Assembly: GCA_902363135.1 (NCBI GenBank)
Contig: CABIZF010000010.1
Coordinates: forward strand, 51,108 to 115,107
DNA: 64,000 nt
Direction of reading: 5' to 3'
Source of the DNA: Lachnospiraceae bacterium
GTDB taxonomy: Bacteria > Bacillota > Clostridia > Lachnospirales > Lachnospiraceae
Shown: positions 56,621 through 64,000 of the stretch, in pieces
Layout of the letters: each line of letters begins with the position of its first letter
Position numbering within the stretch: the stretch's first letter is position 1
Notes under the pieces: generated by a model
Seen by the model: the letters and a program-made list of their open reading frames with translations, nothing else
The model's database searches: none
What the model was told of the DNA's origin: nothing
Made by a program: the position numbers and the translations under genes

Positions 56621-57307
56621 ATGTCCAGAAAAAGTAAAATTGATGCAGTAAAAAAGGTAGAAATCGTAGAAAAGTACCTGAACGGAGAACTTAGCCAAAA
56701 AGGTGCCGCAAAAATGTGCGGTGTAAATAAGCGGAGTGTTCAGGATTGGATTAGGATCTATAAGACAGACGGACCAGAAAGTTTACTGTCCCCTAAGACA
56801 AATAAACGCTACTCAAAAGAATTGAAATTGCAGGCAGTTCATGCGTACCTTTCCAGGGAGGGCTCGTTAGATGAAATATGTGTAAGATTCGGAATCCGAC
56901 AGCATCCTCAACTTTCAAGTTGGATCAAGGCGTATAATGAAGGTAAGGAATTAAAAGAACTTACCGGAGGTAGCGCTATGAAGAAAGCAAGAAAAACAAC
57001 ACTGAAGGAACGAATCTGCATTGTAAAAGACTGTCTTGACCATGACCGGAATTATGGGTCAATGGCCTTAAAGTATGATTGCTCCTATCAACAGATCCGA
57101 AATTGGGTGGACCGGTATGAAAAAATGGGAAGTGCCGGTTTGGAGGATCGGAGAGGCAGGCGGATCGGCTCTAAGCCAAGCCGCACTCCAGAAGAAGAAT
57201 TACGGGACCGTATCGCAGAGCTGGAACGTAAAAATAAAGACTTACAGATGGAGAATGACCTGTTAAAAAAAATAAGGGAATTAGAAAGGAGGGATCGCTT
57301 TCTTTAA
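56621..57307 (+). CDS. IS3-family transposase OrfA (two helix-turn-helix domains)
   Basis: 228 residues. Two HTH units: 'VEIVEKYLNGELSQKGAAKM' with 'CGVNKRSVQDWIRIYKTDGP', and 'ICIVKDCLDHDRNYGSMALK' with 'YDCSYQQIRNWVDRYEKMG'. A leucine-zipper-like end follows (AELERKNKDLQMENDLLKKI). This long OrfA with doubled HTH is typical of the IS150-like branch. A run of eight A (57265-57272) in the last part should cause a -1 shift into orfB. Confidence 0.88.
   Translation: MSRKSKIDAVKKVEIVEKYLNGELSQKGAAKMCGVNKRSVQDWIRIYKTDGPESLLSPKTNKRYSKELKLQAVHAYLSREGSLDEICVRFGIRQHPQLSSWIKAYNEGKELKELTGGSAMKKARKTTLKERICIVKDCLDHDRNYGSMALKYDCSYQQIRNWVDRYEKMGSAGLEDRRGRRIGSKPSRTPEEELRDRIAELERKNKDLQMENDLLKKIRELERRDRFL
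57265..57272 (+). promoter_or_regulatory. Programmed -1 frameshift site (A8)
   Basis: Eight A in TTAAAAAAAATAAGG. The -1 frame from here is open through to orfB (IRKEGSLSLIHKSCEYQAIR), giving the OrfAB transposase. Confidence 0.75.
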
Positions 57308-57375
57308 TACATAAATCATGTGAATATCAGGCAATCAGGGAACTGTTCAAATCAAAGGGATATCCGGTCAGACAA

Positions 57376-58200
57376 ATGGGCAGATACCTTGGAATTACTC
57401 GTTCTTCTTATTACCGATGGCTGAAACATCCAAAAAGTGACAATGAGATCAGGAATGAACAGATTGCCGATATTATCAGGGAAATACATCAGCTGCATCC
57501 AGATATGGGGTATCGGCGTATCCGTGATGAACTGGCTGTAAATTATGGGATTCCTGCCAATGATAAGAGGATCCTGAGAATTTGCCGGAAAATCGGAATA
57601 CAGTCATCTATCAAATGGAAACCGAAGAGCTGTACGAAAGCAGACAGGAATCCCTCCCACATTGCGAAAAACTTTCTTCATCGGGAGTTTCACGCAGATA
57701 AACCGAATGAAAAATGGCTGACAGATGTAACAGAGTTCAAATATTATATAGGGGTAGAAGTACACAAAATATATTTAAGTGCGATTCTTGATCTGTGCGA
57801 CCGCAGGATTGTTTCGTATAAAATCAGCGCGCATAATGATAATTCCCTTGTTATGGATACATTTGATCAGACGGTAACGGCAGAGCCTGATGCGCATCCG
57901 CTTTTTCATTCGGACCGGGGATTCCAATATACCAGTCAGGCATTTTATAGTCGGCTGAAGAAACATCATATGAAACAAAGTATGTCCAGAGTTGCACACT
58001 GTATTGACAATGGACCAATGGAAGGATTTTTGGGAATCTTAAAACGGGAAATGTATTATGGGAAACGCTTTACATCAAAAGAAGAATTAATCCAAAGCAT
58101 CCAAGACTATATTGAATACTATAACAACCGACGACTACAGCGTAAGTTGCATATAATGACACCGATGGCCTTTCATGAACTTACGTTGAAAGCAGCATAA
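57376..58200 (+). CDS. IS3-family transposase OrfB (DDE integrase)
   Basis: 274 residues as an independent frame, longer as an OrfAB fusion. HTH_21-like 'EIHQLHPDMGYRRIRDELAV', then the DDE core: D in 'KWLTDVTEFKY', D in 'HPLFHSDRGFQYTS', E in 'DNGPMEGFLGILKREMYYG', and the end 'YIEYYNNRRLQRKLHIMTPM'. All three catalytic residues are present, so the element may be active. Confidence 0.92.
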   Translation: MGRYLGITRSSYYRWLKHPKSDNEIRNEQIADIIREIHQLHPDMGYRRIRDELAVNYGIPANDKRILRICRKIGIQSSIKWKPKSCTKADRNPSHIAKNFLHREFHADKPNEKWLTDVTEFKYYIGVEVHKIYLSAILDLCDRRIVSYKISAHNDNSLVMDTFDQTVTAEPDAHPLFHSDRGFQYTSQAFYSRLKKHHMKQSMSRVAHCIDNGPMEGFLGILKREMYYGKRFTSKEELIQSIQDYIEYYNNRRLQRKLHIMTPMAFHELTLKAA

Positions 58201-58283
58201 AAATACCGCCAGCCGGTTAATAGGCTGATGGAGAAAAAATTATTATTTTTCATTGTTCTCTTGACGGGTAGCACACCAATAAC

Positions 58284-58336
58284 GTGTATCCAAGCGTAAG
58301 ATGCCAGTAGAACTTCGGTTCTACGGGTTTTTCTGT
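58284..58336 (+). terminator. tuf-trailer-like terminator, copy 3 (diverged)
   Basis: GTGTATCCAAGCGTAAGATG, then arms GTAGAAC / GTTCTAC around TTCG, then GGGTTTTTCTGT. The text on both sides of the stem matches the trailers at 45625 and 54818, and the following TCTTAAAGAAAGAATAG resembles 45679-45695. Confidence 0.65.
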
Positions 58337-58386
58337 GTCTTAAAGAAAGAATAGTCCTTGCCAAAAGTATTGCTCAACTATGGTGT

Positions 58387-58545
58387 AACTATAACGATAT
58401 TCTGGTTCGATGGCAGTATATTACAAAAGAGAGAAAAGCGACATATACGAGAGTTTATTAACCAATAGCAGGCAGAAGGAATTACAGCAGCAAAACGTAA
58501 CGGAAAGAAATTTGGCAGATCAGAAAAGAAATTGAGGAAAACGTG
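58387..58545 (+). pseudogene. Serine recombinase relic
   Basis: Two frames give pieces like a small serine recombinase: NYNDILVRWQYITKERKAT (58387-) and, after a stop, QAEGITAAKRNGKKFGRSEK (58469-), the latter being the typical hinge before the DNA-binding helices. Stops and a frame change show it is dead. The rest of 58201-58640 holds the trailer copy and no gene. Confidence 0.5.
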
Positions 58546-58654
58546 TCGAATAGTAGACGGTAAGAAATGCATATGATATAATTTAACATAATATATAGCA
58601 AAAATTCTACTTCCTCTACAGGTGGGAGATGAATTGCAAAAAATAAAAGAACGC

Positions 58655-58683
58655 TTGTTCTGCAATGCGATTCATGGTATAAT
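58655..58683 (+). promoter_or_regulatory. Promoter of the IS605-type tnpA
   Basis: TTGTTC, 17 bases, TATAAT, 45 bases before tnpA. Confidence 0.6.
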
Positions 58684-58727
58684 AGAATCAGTCGATAAGA
58701 TGATTATTCAAAAAAAGGACTGGTTTT

Positions 58728-59135
58728 ATGGAAAATATAGATCACAATGCACATTCAGTGTACTTGATGTATTATCATCTGATCATGGTGGTAAAATATC
58801 GAAGAAAAGTTATCAATGATCCAATTTCAGAAAGAGCAAAAGAGATATGGGAATATATTGCTCCACGGTATGGAATTGTTTTGGAGGAATGGAATCATGA
58901 TATTGACCATGTGCATGTAATGTTTCGTGCACAGCCTAAAACGGAACTCAGTAAATTTATCAATGCTTATAAAAGTGCCAGCAGCAGACTGCTGAAAAAA
59001 GAGTATCCGGAAATCCGGGAAAAACTTTGGAAAGAAGCATTCTGGAGCCAGAGTTTCTGTCTTTTGACGGCAGGAGGGGCACCAGTAGAAGTGATCCGTC
59101 AATACATCGAGACCCAGGGAGAGAAAAAGCATTGA
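58728..59135 (+). CDS. tnpA: IS200/IS605 transposase TnpA (HUH Y1)
   Basis: 135 residues, the family length. The HUH metal motif is 'HDIDHVHVMFRAQ', the nucleophile tyrosine is in 'PVEVIRQYIETQGEK', and the start 'AHSVYLMYYHLIMVVKYRRK' is typical. It cuts and joins single-stranded DNA at hairpin ends. The stop TGA overlaps the start of tnpB. Confidence 0.95.
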   Translation: MENIDHNAHSVYLMYYHLIMVVKYRRKVINDPISERAKEIWEYIAPRYGIVLEEWNHDIDHVHVMFRAQPKTELSKFINAYKSASSRLLKKEYPEIREKLWKEAFWSQSFCLLTAGGAPVEVIRQYIETQGEKKH

Positions 59136-60235
59136 ACGTAGCATATCGTTTCCTGATATATCCAACAGAAGAACAGAAGATACTCCTCGGAAAAACATTT
59201 GGCTGCTGTCGTTTTCTGTACAACCAGATGCTTAATGATAAGATCCAGGAGTATAAAAAGACAAAGAAGATGTTAAAGAATACACCAGCTATGTATAAAA
59301 AGGCGTATCCGTTTCTGAAAGAAGTTGATTCGCTGGCACTGGCAAATGTTCAGCTCCATCTGGAAAAAGCATATAAGAATTTTTTTCGTGATCCTAAGGT
59401 TGGATTTCCACGTTTCAAGTCAAAACATCACTTCAAAAACAGCTATACAACAAATGTGGTCAACGGAAATATTCTGGTAGAAGGTAACCGAATCCGGCTT
59501 CCGAAATTAAAATGGATCTCCATGAAAAAACACAGGGAGTCTGCAGAAAACTGCCGTCTGAAATCAGTGACAGTCAGTATGGAGCCTTCCGGAAAGTATT
59601 TTGCAAGTCTGCTGTATGAAGGATACAGCTGCGAAAACCAAACAGTAGATAAGGATTACAGCAACGCCAAAATACTTGGGATTGATTATGCGATGCGGGG
59701 GATGGCAGTGTTTTCAGAAGAGATTGAGATGGAAGAAGCAGGATTCTTCAGAAAAAATGAAAAAAGGCTGGCAAGGGAACAGCGTAAACTGTCGAGATGT
59801 GTAAAAGGGAGCTGCAATTATGTGCGGCAGAAAAAGAAAGTTGCCAGGTGCCATGAAAAAATACGCAGCCAGAGAAGAGACTATCTGCATAAACTGAGCC
59901 ACAGGATCACAGACCAGTACGATATAGTGGCGGTAGAAGATATTGATATGAAAGCGATGAGCCAGTGTCTGCATTTTGGGAAACGTGTACAGGATAATGG
60001 ATACGGGATGTTCCGGAATATGCTGGATTATAAGCTTGCCTGGAAGGGAAAAGAATTGGTAAAGGTAGACCGCTTTTTCCCTTCAAGCAAAAAATGCAGT
60101 AAATGCGGAAAGATAAAAAAAGAGCTGAAATTATCCGAAAGAGTTTATCGCTGTTCGTGTGGAAATGAGATGGACAGAGATCGAAATGCAGCGATCAATA
60201 TCCGTGAAGAAGCAAGAAGGATGTTGGCAGCATAA
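59132..60235 (+). CDS. tnpB: RNA-guided endonuclease TnpB
   Basis: 367 residues from a TTG at 59132 that overlaps the tnpA stop (TTGA); the frame upstream lies inside tnpA. N-terminal helical and wedge part ('FLIYPTEEQKILLGKTFGCC', 'FPRFKSKHHFKNSYTTNVVN'), then RuvC with D in 'ILGIDYAMRGMAVFS', E in 'IVAVEDIDMKAM' and D in 'NEMDRDRNAAINI', and a zinc ribbon 'CSKCGKIKK...YRCSCG'. All catalytic residues are present. TnpB uses an RNA from the element's right end to cut the donor site, helping to keep the element. Inserted where the Wadjet operon is broken. Confidence 0.95.
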   Translation: MNVAYRFLIYPTEEQKILLGKTFGCCRFLYNQMLNDKIQEYKKTKKMLKNTPAMYKKAYPFLKEVDSLALANVQLHLEKAYKNFFRDPKVGFPRFKSKHHFKNSYTTNVVNGNILVEGNRIRLPKLKWISMKKHRESAENCRLKSVTVSMEPSGKYFASLLYEGYSCENQTVDKDYSNAKILGIDYAMRGMAVFSEEIEMEEAGFFRKNEKRLAREQRKLSRCVKGSCNYVRQKKKVARCHEKIRSQRRDYLHKLSHRITDQYDIVAVEDIDMKAMSQCLHFGKRVQDNGYGMFRNMLDYKLAWKGKELVKVDRFFPSSKKCSKCGKIKKELKLSERVYRCSCGNEMDRDRNAAINIREEARRMLAA

Positions 60236-60393
60236 ACAACTGTCCGTATCTGGACAATAAGTAATAAAATACGCCCGTGTCCGGGCAAAAATCGCGGGGC
60301 ACGCGAGGATAGCTTGTAGATACTTGGCTCAATAGAGCCATTGAGCAAGAAGCCCCCACTTCAAAATCTGGGATTTAAGTGGTGGGAGCATGT
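60236..60393 (+). ncRNA. Right end of the IS605 element: probable omega RNA (reRNA) and end hairpin
   Basis: The 155 bases after tnpB contain CCCGTGTCCGGG and GGCTCAATAGAGCC hairpins and close with CCCACTTCAAAATC...GGATTTAAGTGGTGGG. By analogy with ISDra2 this is the guide scaffold, with the guide being the bases just past the right end (near 60394). The exact end was not determined. Confidence 0.6.
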
Positions 60394-61208
60394 CACAGGC
60401 AACGATAGAAGAGACGGAGCTGCTGATTCAGAAGAAGGACAGGGAGCTGTTTGAAGATATTCTTTCACAGACGATCAGCCAGCAGCTGACGGACCGGATC
60501 GCGAAGAGTCGGAAGTGGGTAGAGGACATGTCAGCACTGATGAAGGCGATTGATACTTCCATGGGACTGAGCTTTTCACTGGATTGGAAGCCATGTAAGG
60601 CGGAAAACGAGGCGGAACTCGATGCGGCGGAACTGGAAGAGATACTGCTTCGTGACCGTGTGCTTCTGACAATGGAAGATATCGAGAAGGTAGCCGAACA
60701 TTTCAGAAATAAAATACGCGCAGAAAAAATGAGGCTGGAAGAAGCGAACACAACAGTCAACTATATGGATCTTGTGCGGGATGCGTTGGATTACCGGAAA
60801 TGGTTTGAATTCCATATGTTTTACAGGCGTGGCGGGGAGACCAGGAAGCTGCTGACCAATGCAGCGTTTAACCGTTTCAGTGGCGGAGAAAAAGCGATGG
60901 CAATGTATGTCCCGCTCTTTGCGGCAGTCAATGCGCAGTATAAAAAAGCAGAACAGAAAGACCATCCGCGTATGATTGCGCTGGATGAGGCATTTGCAGG
61001 AGTGGATGATAAAAATATCAGCAGTATGTTTGCACTGGTACATAAGCTGGATTTTGATTATATTATGAATTCACAGGCACTGTGGGGATGCTTTGACACG
61101 GTTCGCGGACTGCGGATTGCAGAGCTGCTTCGCCCGCAAAATTCGAAAGTTGTTTCGGTCATCCGTTATACCTGGAATGGCCGGGAGAGGATTTTGGATG
61201 AACAGTGA
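60390..61208 (+). pseudogene. jetC: JetC-like SMC ATPase (TIGR02680 type), C-terminal fragment
   Basis: 272 residues of what is normally a protein of more than 1200. Visible: coiled-coil end ('IRAEKMRLEEANTTVNYMDL'), the ABC signature 'NAAFNRFSGGEKAMAMYVPL' and Walker B 'RMIALDEAFAGVDDKNISSM', then 'LDFDYIMNSQALWG', the closing block of TIGR02680 proteins. Walker A and most of the coiled coil are missing. Its apparent ATG lies in the IS605 right end (GGTGGGAGCATG), so a stub could be made but would be inactive. Upstream jetA and jetB are absent from the window. Confidence 0.8.
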
Positions 61209-62502
61209 GAAATCGTGCGCGGACTATTTCAGAAGCCGGCCGGAATACCGGAGGTGCTTTGAGGCGCTTTGGAAGAAGTGGCGTTCTTATGGGAGGACAG
61301 CGGGAAAAATTGTGCTGGATGATGCTTCGGAAGAAGAATGCAGGGCGATCGGTGGAATTACCGGAAAAAGATATCTGGATGACCGGATTGTCTTTTCTTT
61401 TTCTGAATTTGAGCAGGGGCTGCAGAAAACACGCTTTGCACCGGTCGATATAAAGAAACTGCTGGAAATATATTTTGGAAAGACGCTTGTATCCAGAGGA
61501 GAGCAGGAAAAAGAAGAGCAGATCAGACAAAGCAGCTTTTTTCAGTCGCTGTACGAATCATTTTTCAAAAAGGGAACAGAGGGTGCCGCTGCGTCGGTCT
61601 GGCTGCAGAAGCTGGTCGAAGAAAAAAACTATGGACATTCCATTTTATGCCGGGAATACAAAAAAGATCCGGAGCAGGCACGTGTTCTGGCAGAGTATGT
61701 CGGAACAGCGCTGGGACAGATCCATGCGTGGCAGGGGATGAACGAAGAGACCCCGCTGGCGGTGTTTGCAGCAGAAATTTCCGGAAATCCACACTGCTTT
61801 GACCGCGGAAGTACAGCGGGGATGCTTCTTGTTGCTGCAATTTGCTGTCTGGAACAGGAAGAGCCCCCGCAAAATGCATATCAGTGGAGACTGCTTTTGC
61901 AGCAGGCAGGGATCATACCGGATAATGTCTCTTCTATGCTTCATGCATATGGATTGCGCCTCAAAACGGAGACAGGCTTTCATCCGGCATATGACATATT
62001 CTGTGACAGAAAAGAGCCGTATGTCATTACAATGGAAACCCTTTATAGAGTCAGGGCGGCACAACCGATCGGCAAACAGGTCTATGTTGTGGAAAATGAG
62101 ATGGTTTTTACATATCTTCTGCATCATGTGAAGAGGGATTCCTACACCTTGCTTTGTACCTCTGGCCAGCTGCGAGCAGCGGCGCAAAAGCTGATCGGAT
62201 TGCTGATCGAGCATGGAGCTGTGATTTATTACAGTGGAGACCTGGACCCGGATGGGATTGGAATTGCAGACCGGCTCTGGCAGAGGTATGGAAACAATAT
62301 TTGCCTGTGGAGGATGTCGCTGGAGGATTACAGGAAGGCTGGCTCAGATGAAAAAATCGGAGAAGCCGGAATAGCAAAACTACGGCAAGTCTGTCACCCT
62401 GAGCTGCGACGGGTCGCCGGATATATGGAGAAGCTGCGAGTGGCCGGGTATCAGGAAAATATTCTGCCGGAGCTGGTGGAAGATATGGAGATAAATGACT
62501 GA
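61198..62502 (+). CDS. jetD: JetD-like nuclease subunit (TIGR02679/DUF2399, Toprim)
   Basis: 434 residues from the ATG at 61198, overlapping the jetC stop. The N-terminal half ('FRSRPEYRRCFEALWKKWRS', 'RYLDDRIVFSFSEFEQGLQK') is the DUF3323-like part. The C-terminal DUF2399 part is a Toprim-type domain with 'KQVYVVENEMVFTYLL' (the glutamate) and 'IYYSGDLDPDGIGIADRLWQ' (D-x-D). In Wadjet systems JetD cuts circular plasmids that the JetABC motor has extruded. It looks intact, but without the other subunits it is not expected to work as a defence. Confidence 0.85.
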   Translation: MNSEKSCADYFRSRPEYRRCFEALWKKWRSYGRTAGKIVLDDASEEECRAIGGITGKRYLDDRIVFSFSEFEQGLQKTRFAPVDIKKLLEIYFGKTLVSRGEQEKEEQIRQSSFFQSLYESFFKKGTEGAAASVWLQKLVEEKNYGHSILCREYKKDPEQARVLAEYVGTALGQIHAWQGMNEETPLAVFAAEISGNPHCFDRGSTAGMLLVAAICCLEQEEPPQNAYQWRLLLQQAGIIPDNVSSMLHAYGLRLKTETGFHPAYDIFCDRKEPYVITMETLYRVRAAQPIGKQVYVVENEMVFTYLLHHVKRDSYTLLCTSGQLRAAAQKLIGLLIEHGAVIYYSGDLDPDGIGIADRLWQRYGNNICLWRMSLEDYRKAGSDEKIGEAGIAKLRQVCHPELRRVAGYMEKLRVAGYQENILPELVEDMEIND

Positions 62503-62549
62503 TAATAGGATGATAGAAGGGTCTTTTTTCACAGAAAGGAAGATGTGCG

Positions 62550-63257
62550 ATGATTGATACCATTTTGTTTGATCTGGACGGCACGTTGCTGCCGATGGAT
62601 CAGGATGCATTTACCGAATATTACTTTAAATTGCTGGCGGGCAAAATGGCACCGCTTGGATATGAACCAAAGCAGCTGATCGCTGCCGTGTGGGATGGCA
62701 CGAAGGCGATGGTGAAGAATGACGGGACATGCAAAAATGAGAAAGCGTTCTGGACGCGGTTTACGCAGTTGTACGGGGAGAAAGCACTGCAGGATCAGGC
62801 AAGCTTTGAATCCTTTTATGAGAATGAGTTTGCGCAGGCAAAGCAGGCATGCGGCTACAACCAGGCAGCGGCAGAGATGATACAGTGGCTCAAGGCACAG
62901 GGATACAGGCTCGCGCTTGCGACAAATCCGATTTTCCCTGCAATTGCGACATATCAGCGTATTGAATGGGCAGGTTTGAAACCGGAGGACTTTGTCTGTG
63001 TGACAACCTATGAGAATTCCTGCTACAGTAAGCCGAATCCAAAGTATTATCTGGAGGTGTCCGAAAAGCTTGGTGTACGCCCGGAACAGTGTCTGATGGT
63101 CGGAAATGATGCGGATGAGGATCTGATTGCAGAAAAGACAGGGATGCAGGTATTCCTTTTGACGGACTGCTTGATCAACCGAACCGGAAAAGATCTTTCC
63201 GGGTATGCACAGGGGGGATTTGAAAAACTCCGTGCTTATATAAAAGGAATGGAATGA
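62550..63257 (+). CDS. HAD-family hydrolase (phosphatase)
   Basis: 235 residues. Motif I 'TILFDLDGTLLPMDQDAFTE' with the two aspartates, motif II 'RLALATNPIFPAIATYQ', motif III lysine in 'YSKPNPKYYLEV', motif IV 'CLMVGNDADEDLIAEKTGM'. A helical cap (about 15-110) places it in subclass I. It likely dephosphorylates a small metabolite; the substrate is unknown. GAAAGGAAGATGTGCG precedes the ATG. Confidence 0.92.
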   Translation: MIDTILFDLDGTLLPMDQDAFTEYYFKLLAGKMAPLGYEPKQLIAAVWDGTKAMVKNDGTCKNEKAFWTRFTQLYGEKALQDQASFESFYENEFAQAKQACGYNQAAAEMIQWLKAQGYRLALATNPIFPAIATYQRIEWAGLKPEDFVCVTTYENSCYSKPNPKYYLEVSEKLGVRPEQCLMVGNDADEDLIAEKTGMQVFLLTDCLINRTGKDLSGYAQGGFEKLRAYIKGME

Positions 63258-63302
63258 TGTGCAGAGGCAAAGGCAGTCGAACAGAACTGGCTGGATGCAC
63301 CT

Positions 63303-63490
63303 GAACGCAGATAAGCATTCCACCGCTTCAAGTGCGCGGAGCACTAAGCGGCGGGTGAGGGGGGATGCTTCTGTCAGTGGGAGTTGAAAGCGCCCACTGG
63401 CAGGTCGCGAAGCGACTGCGTTCATGAGCAAGTAGCGAAGCTAGGCCCTGTCAGCAGAGCTGCAGGGATGGATTGCGAATGTCGCTTTAC
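63303..63490 (+). repeat. Dispersed structured repeat, full-length copy E
   Basis: Runs from GAACGCAGATAAGCATTCC to GTCGCTTTAC, close to 16824-17011, with paired or near-paired changes in the arms (GTCAGTGGG/CCCACTGGC, TCGC-GAA-GCGA kept). Confidence 0.88.
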
Positions 63491-63586
63491 ACGGAAAAGA
63501 AACAGAGCAGAGTATAAACACTGATTTGATTGAATTGTATAAAATATAGATGCAATTATAAAAATTAAAAAAATTCAAAAAAGTTG

Positions 63587-63615
63587 TTGACAAACGACGG
63601 AGCAGGTGGTATTAT
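63587..63615 (+). promoter_or_regulatory. rRNA operon promoter P1
   Basis: TTGACA, 17 bases, TATTAT, preceded by A-tracts resembling an UP element. Confidence 0.88.
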
Positions 63616-63680
63616 TTATCTCGCTGCTGAGGAAAACAGCAGCGGAAAAAAATAAAAGTTCAAAAAAATAAAAAAAGTTG

Positions 63681-63709
63681 TTGACAAACCGAAAACAACA
63701 TGATATGAT
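63681..63709 (+). promoter_or_regulatory. rRNA operon promoter P2
   Basis: TTGACA, 17 bases, TATGAT, also preceded by A-tracts; the repeated AAAAAGTTGTTGACAAAC shows the two promoters arose by duplication. Confidence 0.9.
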
Positions 63710-63838
63710 ATCAGAGTTGCTCCGGTGAGGAGATAACAAAGCAAAAAGAACATTGATAACTGAACAGTGAAACAACCTTGAAAAATTCTGAAAAGTTTTT
63801 TCTAAGGAACTGACCTTTAAAAACAGTAAAAAGGGATG

Positions 63839-63860
63839 CTCGCCAATCAGGATTGGCGAG
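63839..63860 (+). other. rRNA leader hairpin
   Basis: Perfect arms CTCGCCAATC / GATTGGCGAG with a two-base loop, 40 bases before the 16S start. It may be part of the processing stem or antitermination leader. Confidence 0.5.
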
Positions 63861-63899
63861 ATGAGATAGCTAAGTAGTTATCTTGACCATCATCAAACA

Positions 63900-64000
<101 letters not shown>

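Larger units (their letters stand above)
56571..58270 (+). mobile_element. IS3-family insertion sequence
   Basis: About 1.7 kb with overlapping-frame orfA and orfB. The ends are imperfect inverted repeats: left TACCCTCAAGTAGGACACAA, right (reverse complement) TACCCGTCAAGAGAACAATG. No clear target duplication is seen, so the exact ends are uncertain by a few bases or one flank has been lost. Confidence 0.75.
58546..60393 (+). mobile_element. IS200/IS605-family element with tnpA and tnpB
   Basis: TnpA and TnpB in the usual order and direction with a right-end hairpin at 60352-60387 (CCCACTT / AAGTGGTGGG). The left end was not located: a promoter lies at 58655-58683 and a GGTGGGAG, as in the right end, is at 58621. 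Both proteins look complete. Confidence 0.75.

Noticed and set aside
56560..58275. Target-site duplication of the IS3 element
   Set aside because: The bases next to the two inverted ends do not match, so I do not claim a duplication; one flank was probably changed later.

Overview
The window looks like the chromosome of a low-to-mid GC Firmicute, most probably a gut Lachnospiraceae (Clostridia). The evidence is the two-gene YesM/YesN regulators beside a glycan transporter, the gene order rpmG-secE-nusG-rplKA-rplJL-rpoBC-rpsLG-fusA-tuf, GGAGG ribosome sites and clean TTGACA-N17-TATAAT promoters. The 16S rRNA start at the right edge fits, but only about 100 bases are present, so the genus is not resolved.

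Left part (1-27.7 kb): the tail of a family 2 glycosidase; an acetyltransferase; an orphan transporter-binding protein; then a glycan-use locus (two-component system on -, and on + a GH51 arabinofuranosidase, binding protein and two permeases). Next come a MATE pump, an SseB-like protein, a nucleoside salvage set (udp, deoC, deoB: nucleoside to ribose/deoxyribose phosphates to glycolytic intermediates), infC-rpmI-rplT behind an attenuator, a GH29 fucosidase, two tRNA-Leu genes, an LCP cell-wall ligase, and a run of housekeeping enzymes (two YfcE phosphodiesterases, a THUMP RNA methyltransferase, RdgB) with a secreted C1-type protease.

Middle (27.7-45.6 kb): the main ribosomal protein and RNA polymerase cluster, with an L10 leader, a VanZ-like gene on the opposite strand, and rpsL-rpsG-fusA-tuf.

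Right part (45.5-62.5 kb): an accessory island downstream of tuf. A 9.2 kb integrative mobilizable element is bounded by a 41-bp direct repeat of the tuf 3' end. It carries a repressor, excisionase, tyrosine integrase, RepA-like ATPase, MobV relaxase, TnpV, a PadR-DUF2812 pair, an XRE regulator and a complete Fst/par-like type I toxin-antitoxin locus. To its right lie scars: a second and third copy of the tuf trailer, an IS110 relic, an orphan antitoxin RNA, an IS3 element, a serine recombinase relic, an intact IS200/IS605 element with TnpB, and the 3' part of a Wadjet-type defence operon (end of JetC plus whole JetD). A HAD phosphatase and the promoters and start of an rRNA operon close the window.

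The signal least explained by known features is a dispersed structured repeat, present at least seven times. It has helices whose sequences differ between copies while pairing is kept, followed by a conserved core (ATGAGCAAGTAGCGAAGC). One copy supplies the last codons of udp and another is split by a 159-bp MITE. All calls are from reading the sequence; no database search or folding program was run.
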